Part shown: in pieces, positions 1-12,110 of the stretch
Layout of the letters: the number at the start of each line of letters is the position of its first letter
Position numbering within the stretch: the first letter of the stretch is position 1
From: Zygnema cylindricum
Taxonomy: Eukaryota; Streptophyta; Zygnematophyceae; Zygnematales; Zygnemataceae
Assembly: GCA_037447655.1 (NCBI GenBank)
Contig: JBBHKE010002952.1
Span: 391,622-436,141 of the forward strand
DNA: 44,520 bases
Reading direction: 5' to 3'
Notes under the pieces: model-generated
The model's input: only the letters and a program-made list of their open reading frames with translations
Told to the model about the DNA's origin: nothing
Database searches by the model: none
Made by a program: the position numbers and the translations under genes

Positions 1-185
1 AGAGAGAGAGAGAGGGGGAGAGAGACAGAGGAGAGAGGAAAAGAGAGAGAGAGAGAGAGAAAGAGAGGAAAAGAGAGATAGAAAGACAGGGAAGAAGAGG
101 GAGAGAGTGATGGACAGAGAGAGAGTGGGAAAGAGAGACAGAGAGGAAAAGAGGAGAAAGAGAGGGAGAGAGAGAGAGCCAGAGG

Positions 186-220
<35 letters not shown>
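1..220. repeat. GA microsatellite in LCAT4 intron 4
   Basis: Almost pure GA dinucleotides with GGA and AAAG interruptions, lying directly after the exon 4 splice donor on the minus strand (CT-rich in the transcript). Reading frames through it encode only Arg/Glu runs and are not genes. Confidence 0.95.
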
Positions 221-221
<1 letters not shown>

Positions 222-227
222 CCTCAC

Positions 228-914
228 CTCTGAATGGAGAAGCAATGGCAATCCAGGAGGAAACATGGGCAGACACATCTTCTTGGTGCAATGAAACAAA
301 AGATTTCATAACCAAACCTCCCATCGAATGAGTGATAACATTTACTTTTTTTCCCGTCGACTCATGAATCGACTTCAATTTTTCGCGAAATGCATCCATT
401 GTCTCGCCTAATCTGCAAAAAAAACGTAGAATATTAATAATAATAATAATAATAACAATAATAATAGTAATCCCGGGCCATTAAGGAAATTAATAGAAAC
501 GGAAATGTAAGACGAAAGAAAGAGAAGAAAGAGGAGAAAGACAAGGGAGACAAGCGAGAAAGAAAGGCAAGAAAGACAAGAGAGGAAAGAACAAAAAAGA
601 AGACAAGAAAGACAAGGAGAAGGAAAGAAAAAGAAGGAAGACAAGAGAGAAAAGAAAGGAAGGAAAGACGAAGAACGAGAAGGAAGACGAGAAAGACCAA
701 AAAAGCAAGAAAGACAAGAAAGACAAGGAAGACGAGAGAAACGAAAGACGTGAACGAAAAAAAAGGCAAAAAAAACCATCATTATTATGATCCCTCGAGG
801 TATTCTTGTCCTACAGATCCTCTTGCACATGCGAGGACAATGAAGGAGTTAAGAGTTAATGATCGGTAATAAATAACAGCACCCAAACCAGCAATCCCAG
901 AGAGAAAGAGAGAG

Positions 915-945
<31 letters not shown>

Positions 946-3900
946 GAGGGGGGGAGAGAGGGGGAGAGAGAACGAGGGAGGGAGGAAGAGGGAAAGAGGG
1001 AGAATGAGAAAAAGCGGGAGAGGGAGAGAGCCAGGGAGAGAGATTGAAAGAGGAGGGGCGAGAAAGAGAGGTGGATAGAGAGGGGGCGCCACAAATGAAG
1101 CAATCCTACTCGAGTAACGACAGTATGTACAGTAGAAGGTCACACAGTACCAGAATTAGTGTGGATCTAACCCTAATATGCTCAACATTAGAATGAGGCC
1201 ACATTGGTATGTGTCTAAAAGTAGGACCAATGTAAAGAAGAGTCATCCATAATTCTACTTTAAATAAGTATTAAATAAATTAGTATTAAACAAACAATTA
1301 ACTTCAAAAATGATACTCAAATCTCGTAAAGATAATATTAGAATAAGAACAAACAATTATTATTCCAGACCATACCACCCAGAAAACTTTTAAATCCAAG
1401 TTGGTGGATTCCTTCCCTCCTAAACAGTCTACTTTTCTGCAAATGTGGTGAAAGTGGTTCATAATAAATTTAACATCCATACTAAAATACGGAATAAAAG
1501 AGTGAAAGAAAGACAGACAGAGAGAGAGAGAAAGAGAGAAAGAGAAAGATAGATAGAGAGACTAGATAGTGGTTAGGGATGAAACCTGTTGCTTTGGCGA
1601 AAGTCGTATCCAAAACCAAAAAGGTTTTCACCATCCACATATCCCCATTTTCGCATTTCCACCATCATCTTGTGGTAGTACATCACCATGTCCAATGGAA
1701 TTTTCTGCAAACAAATCAAAAATGTATTTTCAAGTACAAAAAGGGAAGCAAATAATGAAACAATTTTCAAGAAAAAAGGAAGCAAATATTTAAAGAAGAG
1801 GCATTAGTCTTGTCTGTAACTTTTGATATTTTCAGAATTCCTAATTACTATCAACATAAAGGTTATAAAATAAAGGTTCAGAGACTTTCCTGTTGCTCTG
1901 ACTCGACCTAAATACCAACCTAAAAACCAAAATAAGAGCTGGCAACTAAAGACAAAAATAAGAGTTGGCAACTAAAAACAAAAATAAGAGTCGACAACTA
2001 AAAACAAAAATAAGAGTTGGCAACTAAAAACAAAAATAAGAGTCAACAACTAAAAACAGAAATAAGAGTCGACAACTAAAAAAAGAAATAAGAGTCGACA
2101 ACTAAAAAAAATAATAACGAAAATAAGTGTTGGCAACTAAAAACCAAAATAAGAGTTGACAACTAAAAACCAAAATAAGAGTCGACAACTAGAAACAAAA
2201 ATAAAAGTTGGCAACTGAAAACAAAAATGAGAGTCAACAAACTAAAAACGAAAATAAGAGTCGGACAACTAAAAACCAAAATAAGAGCTCGTAAAAAGAA
2301 AAACAGTTGGCAACTAAAAACTAAAATAAGAGCTAAAAGTAGAGGTAATAAGTATTTTTCTGAATTCTTACCAAGTCTGGATCCAATGAGTCACAAGCAT
2401 ATAATCCAAAGTTATCCTGTGGGACTTCAATGTGACTGGAGGGATCGAGGGACTCCGTTTTCCCTGCAAAAATTTACAAATTAAACAAAAAAAGGAACCT
2501 CATAAGCAAACAAAAAACCTGATAAACAGACAAGAAACCAAAATTCAACAAAACAGAAACCGCAGAAACGAATAAAGAAAATGAAATACAACAATCGGCA
2601 GCTTTAAAACGAGACACTATCCATCACCTATAGAATAAACTCAATCACTCCCACCGTAAATAGTGTGGAAAAATTCTATCTGTAGGCGCAGGTTATATAA
2701 GGTTTGCACATAATTTAGTGTGGATTGCAACAACCACTAAAGACAAAACATGTGGATAACAAGCATGCATAAAGATCTTGAAATTTTTGCCTTGGTTTTA
2801 CATTTTTGAACATGAATTAGTGGTGAAACATACTTAATTTTCTTCCACACTAATAATAGGCAGCCAGAAATTTATAATATGTGGTTTTCTCATTTGGATT
2901 CCGGAAATTTTGATCTTAGTTACGGAATATGAAGGTGGATCTTTTTTAAACTAATTAAGAAAGCTTACCTGGAAAGCTATATCATTTCAAAATTAATCTG
3001 CAAAAAAATATAATCACATACATTTATTATCACACATCATCACACATATACATACATATATATGTATACATGAGAATCATGATGTTTATATGTTTATATG
3101 ACATAATATTACGTATATATATACACGCAATACCATCATACGACTGATACCATATCGTTCATTACGCTATACACACCATTACCGCACGACACAAACAAAC
3201 ATACGCAAACACGTATATATACGGAAACACGCGACATTACGCAAACCGCGAATACCGCACATGACATTTATTGATGATTGACATATGCATGACCATGATG
3301 ATGAGATATCATGATGATGATGTATGGCCGATACAGATGTCGATGCATGATGTCATATGACATATTTTAAAAGATTAGGAAATATTTATGCAATTACGAT
3401 GCATATGTGACATTTATTACGATGAGATGATGAGATGATGATGTGCAATACGATATTATTGAGATATTTTGAGAGACGATGACCGATGCGAGAACGACAT
3501 TTGATGACACGATAAAAACATCGATGATAAATTCATGACGATGATTCATAACGATGATGACGATTTCGATGCAAAACATTTGATAAACGATGTTAAACAC
3601 GATGCAACATCGACGATTATCGATAAAAAGTGATAAAAATGTTGATAAAAACATCATTTACGATGATGCGAACGATGACACGATGATCGATGGTTCGATC
3701 GAGGAACATTTAAATGATACGGAAGATACAGATGGATGATAGATGGGGGAAGAGGGATGAGGAAGAGGGAGGGAGAGAGAGGAAGAGGAAGAGAATGAGA
3801 GAGAGAGAGAGAGAAGGAGGAAGAGGGAGGACGCAATGGAATGGAGGAAACAATTACAAACCATACCAGTCTCAGGATTGTATTTGGACCACAATTTGCT

Positions 3901-4143
3901 CCGGAACTCGTGATCGGCTCTCACGAGTCGCACCCACACCCTCTCCCTCTTCTTCCCCTCGTTGTCCACCGCATTTAGTATGGATCCCCCGATGCCGGGA
4001 ACCAGCAGCACGGGGTCCGGAAGACTCGCAGCAGAGTCAACGCCAAAGTCAACGCCAGAATCGGAGGTAGGAGGAGAATTAGGGTTAGGGTTTGGAGTCC
4101 TCCGCCATGGGAAAGACCAGGAGATGGATAATCGGGGAGCCAT
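228..4143 (-). CDS. LCAT4: Lecithin:cholesterol acyltransferase-like 4 (plant phospholipase/LCAT family), 5' part, four exons, continues off left edge
   Basis: Exons I can join in phase are 4143-3867, 2463-2372, 1704-1586 and 412-228, all with GT-AG introns. They give 224 codons plus one base, and intron 4 continues past position 1. Exon 1 has LLVPGIGGS, the conserved stretch near the LCAT oxyanion region. Exon 3 has GYDFRQSN. Exon 4 has VITHSMGG, the alpha/beta-hydrolase nucleophile elbow with Ser192, followed by WIAIASPFRG. By family, plant LCAT4-type enzymes hydrolyse or transfer acyl groups of phospholipids. The Asp and His of the triad and the C-terminal half lie outside the window. The first 20 residues do not form an obvious signal peptide. 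The start is the first in-frame ATG; a GA:CT tract begins one base upstream. Family and exon joins are secure; the exact biochemical role is inferred from homology. Confidence 0.9.
433..770. repeat. TAA trinucleotide run followed by a GAAAG-type polypurine tract in LCAT4 intron 3
   Basis: Positions 433-470 are (AAT)n with interruptions. From about 490 to 770 one strand is almost all purine, made of GAAAGACAAG-like units. Open frames on the minus strand are Ser/Leu/Phe low-complexity shadows. Confidence 0.85.
899..1086. repeat. GA microsatellite in LCAT4 intron 3
   Basis: Interrupted (GA)n and GGGAGA units. The rest of intron 3 (1087-1585) shows no feature except a short GA run near 1515-1560. 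Confidence 0.9.
1931..2345. repeat. 26-bp minisatellite in LCAT4 intron 2
   Basis: About fifteen tandem copies of a 26-bp unit containing AATAAGAGTTGGCAACTAAA. The period of 26 is visible from successive TAAGAG positions 1933, 1959, 1985 and 2011. Units alternate between GTTGGC and GTCGAC variants. The array begins a few tens of bases downstream of the exon 2 donor. Confidence 0.92.
3000..3715. repeat. Cryptically simple sequence in LCAT4 intron 1: TATA/ACAT then GATGATGACGAT
   Basis: 3000-3260 is rich in ACATATAT and ACGTATATA. 3270-3715 is a scrambled array of GATGA, ACGATG and GATAAA words without a fixed period. Intron 1 spans 3866-2464; its remainder (2464-3000) is AT-rich with no gene I can see. 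Confidence 0.7.
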
Positions 4144-5110
4144 GGAGGAGGGAGAGGAGGGAGAGGAGAGGGGAGAGGGAGGAGAGAGGGAGGAGAGAGG
4201 GAGGAGAGAGGGAGGAGAGGGAGGAGAGAGGAGAGAGAGGGAGGAGAGAGGAGAGAGAGGGAGGAGCGAGGGAGAGAGGGAGGAGAGAGGGGGGAGAGAG
4301 GGAGGAGAGGGAGGAGAGGGAGGAGAGAGGAGAGAGAGGGAGGAGAGAGGAAGGAGAGAGGGAGGAGAGGGAGGAGAGAGGGGAGAAAGAGAGAGAAGAG
4401 AGAGAGAAGAGAGAGAGATACAAAGACAGGGAAGAAGAGGGAGAGAGAAAGAGAGAGGGGAGAGAGAGAAGAGGGAGAGGAGAGGGAGGAGAGAGGGGGG
4501 AGAGAGAGAGAGAAGAGAGAAAAAGAGAGGAAAAGAGAGATAGAAAGACAGGAAAGAAGAGGGAGAGAGAGAGAAGAGAGAGAGAGAGGAGAGGGAGGAG
4601 AGAGGGGAGAGAGAGAGAAGAGAGAAAAGAGAGACAGAGAAAAAGAGAGGAAAAGAGAGAGATAGAAAGACTGGAAAGAAGAGGGAGAGAGAGAGAAGAG
4701 AGAGAGAGAGAGGAGAGGGAGGAGAGAGGGGAGAGAGAGAGGAGAGAGAGGGAAGGGAGAGGAGAAAAGAGCGAGGGAAAAAGGGACAGGAAAAAAGAGA
4801 GAAGGAAAGAAAGAGGAGAACAGAGAGAGGAGGAAAAGGGACAGGTTTAAAGAGAGAGGAAAAGGGACAGGTTTAAAGAGAGGAGGAAAAGAGACAGGAA
4901 AAGATAGAGAGGGGAAGAGAGAGAAACAAAAAACAGGAAAAAGAGAGAAGAAGAAGAGAGAGACAAGAAAAGAAACGGAGGAAACTTGTTTTCTAGGATA
5001 GAAAAATAAACTATTTTTGGATGTCACAGGGTGTGTGGTTATGTCACAGGGGAGAGGGAGGGAGAGAGAGAGGGAGGGAGAGAGAGAGGGAAGGTCTTCT
5101 GTCACATTTA
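4144..5110. repeat. ~0.95-kb GA:CT polypurine tract abutting the LCAT4 start codon
   Basis: The purine-rich strand runs with few interruptions from the base before the LCAT4 ATG (minus strand, 4143-4141) to about 4980, then again at 5049-5092. Units are GGAGGGAGAGA and AAAGAGAGGAAAAGAGA with internal tandem copies. On the gene's own strand this is a CT-rich leader/promoter region. Long open frames in it (for example 386 codons on minus) are Ser/Leu/Pro low-complexity and not genes. Confidence 0.93.
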
Positions 5111-5676
5111 CCCTAAAACAATGAAGGGGCAACAAATATGAAAGTATGAAACATCATTGCTGACGTCAGATGGATAGTGAAGCGTAAATGGAAGGTACGG
5201 AGATAAAATGTTACCTGCTCCCAATTGTACGGTCCGTACACTGTCAGATGGCGTACATAAAAAGTACATTTTGTGTTTGATTGTATGTACGTTGTTGCAT
5301 TGTTGGCTTTCGGATAACTATTTTTGCTTTTTTTGCCTGCCCTAAAATCTGTGACGTCATATTCCGTTCTTTTTGTTTTCGTACTTTTCGTTTTTTAATT
5401 TAAAGATTTACGGATTCGAAATTTTGTACCTCCAGTCGGTGAAGAGGACAAACATGGTAAAAATTATAAATTAAGTACATGCTACAAAATTTTCGTACGC
5501 TTTATGTACTCATATGTACTTTATGTACTTTTGAAATTTGAAGCAATGACAAAAAGCAAGAACACCATCTAGTTAAGGAATTACTGCAGTATGCTTATCT
5601 TACGTGTCATCTCCTCAGTGGTTTAAAAAAGGTCTAAAACTATAACTTGAAAGTACAGTGCATTACAGATTTACAG
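5111..5676. other. Intergenic sequence upstream of LCAT4, no recognised gene
   Basis: AT-rich DNA with many GTAC tetranucleotides. It lies between the GA tract and the first MITE. I see no coding homology, RNA gene or clear promoter box. As the upstream side of a minus-strand gene it may hold LCAT4 promoter elements beyond the GA tract. Confidence 0.5.
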
Positions 5677-5678
5677 TA

Positions 5679-5895
5679 CACCGTGAATCGCTATTAGTGT
5701 TATTGTTTTTTTTTCCACTTAAAACATCTTTTCTTCGTACACGATGGTCGGATCATGGATCTGACGGTTGCGATTTAAATCCAAGATTTCCACCTTCCGA
5801 TTGGCAGTCTCTGTGTGAAAATTGGACTAGTGTGTACGGAGAAAAGATGTTTTAAGAGGCGAAACAATTGTTAACCCTAACAGCGATACACGGTG
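5679..5895. mobile_element. TA-target MITE, ~217 bp class
   Basis: Ends match as inverted repeats: CACCGTGAATCGCTATTAG on the left and a degenerate reverse complement (AACAGCGATACACGGTG) on the right. TA lies at 5677-5678 and 5896-5897. Homology of the arms extends inward: AAAACATCTTTTCTTCGTACAC on the left faces GTGTACGGAGAAAAGATG on the right. It has no coding capacity. Same class as the elements at 6753, 7077, 21359 and 22603. Confidence 0.88.
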
Positions 5896-5897
5896 TA

Positions 5898-6750
5898 CTG
5901 TCTTCCCTAGGACTAATCATTTTCAATTCTAATAACGGTAATCCACGTGGCAGATCCAGTCATCACGCGCTATAGGCTAAGCGGAACGAGGAACAGGTCA
6001 GCCGTACATCTTTACAGCACAGGGGATCAATGTCGTATATGATGAATTGACGGTACAAAAAGTGTACAATACATCAATTATTTCGTACAGTATTTTGCGG
6101 ACAAGCAGCCTGATCCAAAAGACCAATGAAAGAGCTCTATCTCGTAGGATCAAAGATTTGCACCGACATTTTCTGTGGTACCTAACCACCGCAGATTTTC
6201 ATGATTTCATCCCATTTTCGATTTTTAAAAACAAATCGTCGTTTTTTTTTTCTTTTCTTTTTTTGCCAGCCACAATTGTACTTTTGAAGATTGGGACTTT
6301 GGGGCTCAACTTTGTTTGGCGCTAAAACGGCAGATAGGTTTTACTGTAGTATGGTGACGCTCCATAGGTTATTTTTCCCAGTTTCACGGAGTAGTGATCC
6401 GCCCGTCGCAAGTGTGCCACGTCATTTATCCCGAAAACCGCGCAGCTAAAAGTCGGAAAAGCCATTAAGATACGCTTGTTTATGATTTCATTGGTGAAAA
6501 GGTACATAGATTTGCTGTCACAAGTACAGTGCCTCCTAAACGACGGAGCTCTTTTCCACCTCCCTCAGATGAACCTCAATAGGTAGGGGTCCACAAAGCT
6601 AGGAGTACCACGAGGTGTAATCTGACACGTGGCAAATGCTTTTTTGGGTACGTTGTCACGACAAAACGTGATGGTCCCGCACGTGGATAAAATAGATAGG
6701 GAATGGTTGCCGATACCAAAAGATTTGCTTCGGACACCAATCGAGTTAGG
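5898..6750. other. Intergenic DNA between two MITEs, no recognised gene
   Basis: AT-rich and unassigned. Open frames up to about 145 codons on the minus strand overlap the next MITE and show no protein family I recognise. Confidence 0.5.
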
Positions 6751-6752
6751 TA

Positions 6753-6971
6753 CACCGTGAATCGCTATTAGTGTTAATGTTTTTTTTGTCTCATAAAACA
6801 TCTTTTCTCCGTACACACATGTCGGATGGTGGATCTGACGGTTGCGATTGAAAGGTAAAATTACGAGCTTCTTACTGGAGGTTTCATATTTAAAATCGGA
6901 CAAGTGTGTACGGAGAAAATACATTTTTAATTGGCGAAAAATTATTAACACAAATAGCGATGCCCAGTATG
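6753..6971. mobile_element. TA-target MITE, ~219 bp class
   Basis: Left end CACCGTGAATCGCTATTAG after TA (6751-6752). The right end is decayed (AATAGCGATGCCCAGTATG) before TA. The internal block with CTCCGTACACACATGTCGGA and its facing inverted copy matches the 5679 and 21359 elements. Confidence 0.82.
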
Positions 6972-7076
6972 TAGTACGTACTGAACTCTTTTTCTGGGCC
7001 ATAAAGAGTACAGTACATACTGTACTGTATAGTTGTCGTCTGTTTTTAACAGACGTTAACTTTTACAATTTTTGTA

Positions 7077-7292
7077 CACGAGTATTGCTATTATTGTTTA
7101 TGTTTTTCCCGCCACTAAAAACATATTGTCTTTGTGCACACTTAGCGGATTCATAATCCGACGGTCGAGATTGAAAGGCAATAATCTCGCCTTCCGATTG
7201 GCGGTCTCCAATCACAAATTGAATTACTGTGTACGCAAAAAAGATAATTTAAGGGGCGAAAAAAACCTTTACATTAACAGTGATACACGGTG
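7077..7292. mobile_element. TA-target MITE, ~216 bp class
   Basis: The left end is diverged (CACGAGTATTGCTATTATTG after TA at 7075-7076). The right end AACAGTGATACACGGTG precedes TA at 7293-7294. The internal CGACGGTCGAGATTGAAAGG and CCGATTGGCGGTCTCC match the other short elements. Confidence 0.8.
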
Positions 7293-7294
7293 TA

Positions 7295-9320
7295 GTTTTA
7301 GGACCAAGGCGGGATCCGTACATCAAAAGTATCGCAGTGTATCGTTATTAACGTCAATGACACTCTAAATTTTAGCCCTTGAACGTAAAATAGGGTGAAT
7401 GAGGGTGAAGTTCCATCATACGTTTCTGTAATCGTAAGGCCAACGCTACAGATCGGGTCGATGAGTCGATGTTCCATCACGTAGACTCTGTAAACCACGT
7501 GTTATAAACTGACTGACGCCAAGCAAGCTACGATCCGATAGTGAATATCTTTCAGATTTTGAGCACAGACAAACTTAACTTCAAATCTTATTTTGCGTAC
7601 CATGGACCTGCGAACGAAATCATCATACGACAGAACTTTTATACTTTTTGCAGACGCCAGTCTGTACGCCAGCTCATATTTTAGGGTTTCGAAAAAAAAT
7701 CCTTTGAGAGAAATAGTGTGACGAACAAAAGTTACCGAAAATTGCGTGACGAAGGAATGTTACGAATTTTCGTTTTTATTTTCGGTTGTATTTTGGAAAG
7801 CGCGTGTCATGTGCAAATCTTACGTTTTCCATCATGACACATAGCTTAATCGTCCAGCATGTCACAAATTTTATTTTTTTGTATCTGCCAACCCACCTCG
7901 ACCTCCTCGAGGTAGGTTGACAATTACAGAGAAAAATGAAGCGAACTACTCGCAAACATCCGACGACCAGTATTACCTCCAAGACCTTCGGAGAGTATCG
8001 GCAAGATTCTCTGTCGTGTTGTTTTTCGTATAAAAACAAAATAGGCGGTACAATTTGGTACAAAGAGTCGCGGATTTATGTAAACTACGCCACTTTTCGC
8101 CTGATGGAACGTCACCCTGAGGGTAGAATTCCATTAGGTAGTCACAGTAAATGTACGAAAAATTCTACTAGCAGTGTTTACTCGAAGACTATTCTATTTT
8201 GTCGACCAGTAACAAACCTTCATCAATTATGATTGGCGCCACGTAGGTTAGAGTCCAGATTTTGAAAATCTTAAAGAAAATCTTCAAACAGAAAGTTAGA
8301 AAGAAATATATGTACGACCGGAGGAAGTTAATGATTCGTACATAAAGTTTGAGTCCAGATTTTTGATTTTGAAAATGGAAATCAAAATTTCGAAACGCAA
8401 TGGCAAAAAGACGCGGCAAACTTTGAAGGTCGCGGCAAACTTTGAATGTCGGTGGATGTCAGACCGAGCGTGCGAAAATATTTTCGGCTCATCGCCATCT
8501 AGCGTGGCAAGCGGCACATGGACTGTACGACGTAGGCAAATTGCTTGTACGACGTGTAGACCTGTGATCGCTTGTTCAAAGCGGACATTTTTTTGCATTT
8601 TCACGTGTACCAATGGCACACGTCTAGTATCGTACAACTCTCTTTGCGAAGAGAGTATCATCACACTAGATGATGTGCACGATTGCTTCGCGGATCTGAA
8701 AAAGTGGAATATGTAACGGCCAGGAATTACGCCTACATCATTGGAGCTTCCCGACAGCTTTCTAGTAACGATATTTCGTCTGAGAAAAAAAAAAGGTAAT
8801 GCGTGTTATGGACCTGTACGAAAACGTACAGCGTCTAGTAACGAACCACACTTTTCGTCTAATAAAATTATACCATGAGACCAGTTTATTTTTTATCGAC
8901 GCCAATAGTTTTAAAGGTTCAAAACCATCCACGTCATTTGGAACTAAACTAAAATTCCCCACTGTAATAATGCCTTTCCACGAGTGCAACTCATTTTTTC
9001 CTGTTCAAAGACTATGTGCCAAGAAAAGAAAAGATTTGAAGGAAAAGATGAAAAGGGAAATATCGTTAATGCTTTATTATTGTTTGATGAAAAGTAAAAA
9101 AAACTAGAGAAAATTGAGAAAGAAAGAAACCTCAAAATGAAAGAGGAAGATAAGTGGAAACAAAAAAATGGTAAACTCTATAAATCAGGAAGCAATGTGG
9201 TGTTAAGTTTTAAGGGCAACAATTTTCCACGAAATTTAAAGCCAACGGCGTAACCTTGTCAATGTGACTACTCTACAATGATTGTTATTGGATTTTATAA
9301 CACTAATCTGGTCAATGCTT
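7295..9320. other. 2-kb intergenic region, no recognised gene
   Basis: Contains open frames of 98 codons (7936-8232, plus) and 117 codons (8363-8716, plus) with no domain I recognise and no visible splice continuation. Short direct repeats occur, for example GAGTCCAGATTTT near 8251 and 8350, and CTAGTAACGA near 8763 and 8835. It may be an old transposon body, but I cannot name it. Confidence 0.45.
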
Positions 9321-9324
9321 TTTT

Positions 9325-11245
9325 TAGCCGAAAAACATAGAATAGTATATACAATTGCGGACGATACACACATTATTGGCCCTTTAGACCAAGTTATACC
9401 GGCCTATAACTTTTTCAAGGATCGTTTCGCCAAACTCAACCTTACTGTCCAGCACTATTAAGTGTGTTGATTGGTGTACTTGTGCTATTCCTCCTCTTTT
9501 CACTCTCCCTCTCGGTTTTTAGACGACTTCTCAATCCGAAGACATTCGCGTGTTGGGTTGCCCGCTCAGTCCGGATCCTTTCGTGTCCCAATTTATTGAT
9601 TCTGCTCTGATTCTTCAAACAGCTTTGTCCCACGTGGACGACCTCCCCAACCTTTAGGATCCCCACGTGCCTTTTCCTCTTTTGACACGATGTTTCCCCC
9701 ACTGCCCCACCTACCTTTTTCCCAATTCCCCTCCCACCCCAACGTTTGTGTCCTCCCTTTCTGCCTTTGATGATCGCCTCATGGAAGTCATTCACACTGT
9801 GTTACGTCGTGGGGCTTTTGATCGCGAGTTTGGGCTTGCACCTCACCTTCAGTCCTCTCTTCTTGTGCTTGTTGGTAGTTTTGGTTTACTATCGACGGCA
9901 CGTGTTGCTCCCACTTCATATTTATGAAGTTGATACCTTGTCGCATCCACTATTGTCTCTTGTATTTTGGCTTGGGACACTTCTATTCTTTATACCGCTG
10001 TCCCTCGTGTTTCCCACGACGTGTTTGCCTTCCAACGGTTCTTTTTCGGTGTGTCATGTTCTATTCCTCTTGTTGTCACGGACATGCATGTCCTTTCAAC
10101 TCTTACGATGACATCAATGGCGTGTGTTCAAGAATCTATTTATGATCAGGTTGTCGCCACCATTAAGACCGAGCTTCTCGAGACGCTTCCTTCCAATTAT
10201 TCGCATGCACGCTTCACCCTTTCTCTCTTTTAGCGGACCGGGTTATGGAGCTTGGCTATGGGCTACCCCTATTTAATCCACCCTCCGTTTCACGTCGGCC
10301 CTATTCACCACGACCCTCATGTTTCGGCTTGGCCTCCGTTACCCACCTTTGCTTGGCTCTCTTGTGTGCTCGTGTGACCGCGTTTTTGAGCCCGACGGCT
10401 TCCATTTCGTTGCTCCCACGGGGGCGAGTTGATTCAGGCGCACGACACTATTTGGGACACCATCGCGACTATCACTTTCGAGGGGGGGTTTTTCTGTTGG
10501 TCGGGAGGTTTCCCACGTTATTCTTTCGCGTTAGATTGACATTGAACTACTTGGTGGTGCGCGTTGCATATCTGTTTACGTTGTTTTGGCGAACCCTACC
10601 TCGGATACAATCGGCAGTCAAACACCTCGGAATGTCGGTGTGGCCGCACTTGACGAGGCTAGGAAGGAGCGTGATTATACCCACCACAATGCTCTAGGTG
10701 GCTTTATTCCGATGGCGGTCAAGGTATTTGGTTGTTTGGTGTGGCTTTGCTTTGTGCTTGTGGGCGGCGCTCGTTGGAGCGTCAAGGACCTGGGAGCCCT
10801 ATTGTTTTAGTCCTTACTTCTATATATTGTCAACGTTTATATGTGGCCCTACAACGAGTGCCCGCTTCTATCCTCCTTTGATTGTCTATTGTTGTTAGGA
10901 TCGTCGGCGTGTTCTGGAACTTCCTCCCAGTGCTCCTCCGAGATTCAACAACTTACGAGCTTGCTTTTCGTAGGTTTTGAGTTATGTTGGGGTTTGGTTA
11001 AGTCATTTCCTTTTTCACGCTCTATTTAGGTGTTTTTTTTAGGTTGTTGTTGCTTCTTTGGGTGTTTTTGTTTTACATGTCAACTTACTGTATATTCATT
11101 GCATTTACCTTGCTAATCCTTTTTGTTTTATTCCCTCCACATGTAGTGTTTCTAGTTTTAGCATTGCTGCCCCTTTTTGTTCCCGTGGACTCAGATGGTT
11201 TACCGTCGCGCTTTCTAATAAAGCCAGCCTTACCTTTATTTAAAA
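9325..11245 (+). pseudogene. Decayed LINE fragment (end of reverse transcriptase, C-terminal domain, 3' end)
   Basis: Translation near 9348 gives ADDTHIIGPLDQVIPAYN, nearly the same as ADDTHIIGPSDQVIPAYN in the minus-strand LINE at 43430-43470, followed by FKDRFAKLNLT. Further matches in scattered frames are SAFDDRLMEVIHT and GLLSTARVAPTSYL (9760-9925). The last part, GACTCAGATGGTTTACC and TAATAAAGCCAGCC near 11190-11230, matches the 3' end of that LINE near 41715-41755. Stops and frameshifts are frequent, so the fragment is 5'-truncated and dead. Confidence 0.85.
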
Positions 11246-11572
11246 TAAAAGGCATAATGTAGTGGACTTCAATTTGCCACATGCTTGCAATAAATAAGTA
11301 TTAAATATTCTAAAATCGTATAAACACAAATAAATCCTTAACTCAAATAACGATGGGCATTATAGTGTCTAAAAGAACGGACCTGTAAGAGTGTAAAGTA
11401 TTAAAAGTCAGAATTGCCATTAAAAAAAAAAGGTCAAAGGTAAGCTTACATTTAGTTTGCCATTGTACTTTCGTACCATAGTTCAAAAGTAGGCGTTTTT
11501 ATGGTAGGCCTTTGGTCGGCGCCATTATCGTAAGTTGTGTTATGGGCTTTTCATGTGATCTTCTTAGATCAC
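11246..11572. other. Short intergenic stretch with a possible MITE end
   Basis: No gene. AATAACGATGGGCATTATAG near 11346-11365 resembles the inner part of the MITE termini, but I could not find its partner. Confidence 0.4.
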
Positions 11573-11574
11573 TA

Positions 11575-12110
11575 CACCGCGAATCGTTATTAGTGTCAAA
11601 GTTTAAATAGTGTTGAAGAAAATCTAGCGTAGTTGATGCTAATGAAGAATTTGAAATTTTTAAAAAAGGTCTATTCTAATTTCGGCATTATGCTAATTTG
11701 GGAACAGCAAAAATGGAATATTCGCTGTACGATTATATACAATAATATATGTATCCGTACAAATTATCAGAAATCGTACGCCGTCCTGAAATTTAAATAT
11801 TCTTACATGTCAGACTAGTTTACGTGTCAGATTAATCCCGTTTTTTTAACGCACGTTCCTATGCGTGCGCGCTTGATTTAATTCATTTTTTGTAAAATTT
11901 TCACTTGAAAAGGTACATTTATGTATGGTCTGACATTTACCATACACATAACTATTTAGATATTATCGTAATTCCGTTCTTTACGCTATTTTGCACAATA
12001 CCGTAATTAACGTCAAGGAAAAATTAAAATCATGTATCCTATTTGAGAAAAAAAATCAAAATTTGAAGAACCCAAATTAGTGACTTTGACACCAATAACG
12101 ATTCGCGGTG
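11575..12110. mobile_element. TA-target MITE, ~540 bp class
   Basis: Termini are CACCGCGAATCGTTATTAG and its near-exact reverse complement (CCAATAACGATTCGCGGTG), each next to TA (11573-11574, 12111-12112). The body matches the outer element at 23167-24104 at many points, including CGCACGTTCCTATGCG and AAAATCATGTATCCTATTTG. No transposase is encoded. It lies about 0.7 kb past the IMPL1 stop codon. Confidence 0.88.

Noticed and set aside
1931-2345. CRISPR-like regular repeats
   Set aside because: The 26-bp units are contiguous with no unique spacers, and they lie in a eukaryotic intron.
4078-4098. Telomere-like TTAGGGTTAGGGTTT as an interstitial telomere
   Set aside because: It is within LCAT4 exon 1 and simply encodes NPNPN; similar words occur in other introns here. 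Two units are too few for an array.
3975-5135. 386-codon minus-strand and 252-codon plus-strand open frames over the GA tract
   Set aside because: Composition is only Ser/Leu/Pro or Arg/Glu/Gly from simple repeats. They overlap the real LCAT4 exon 1 and have no domain.
8363-8716. 117-codon open frame as a possible gene
   Set aside because: No recognised domain, no splice partners, AT-rich transposon-dense surroundings; chance ORF is the simpler reading.
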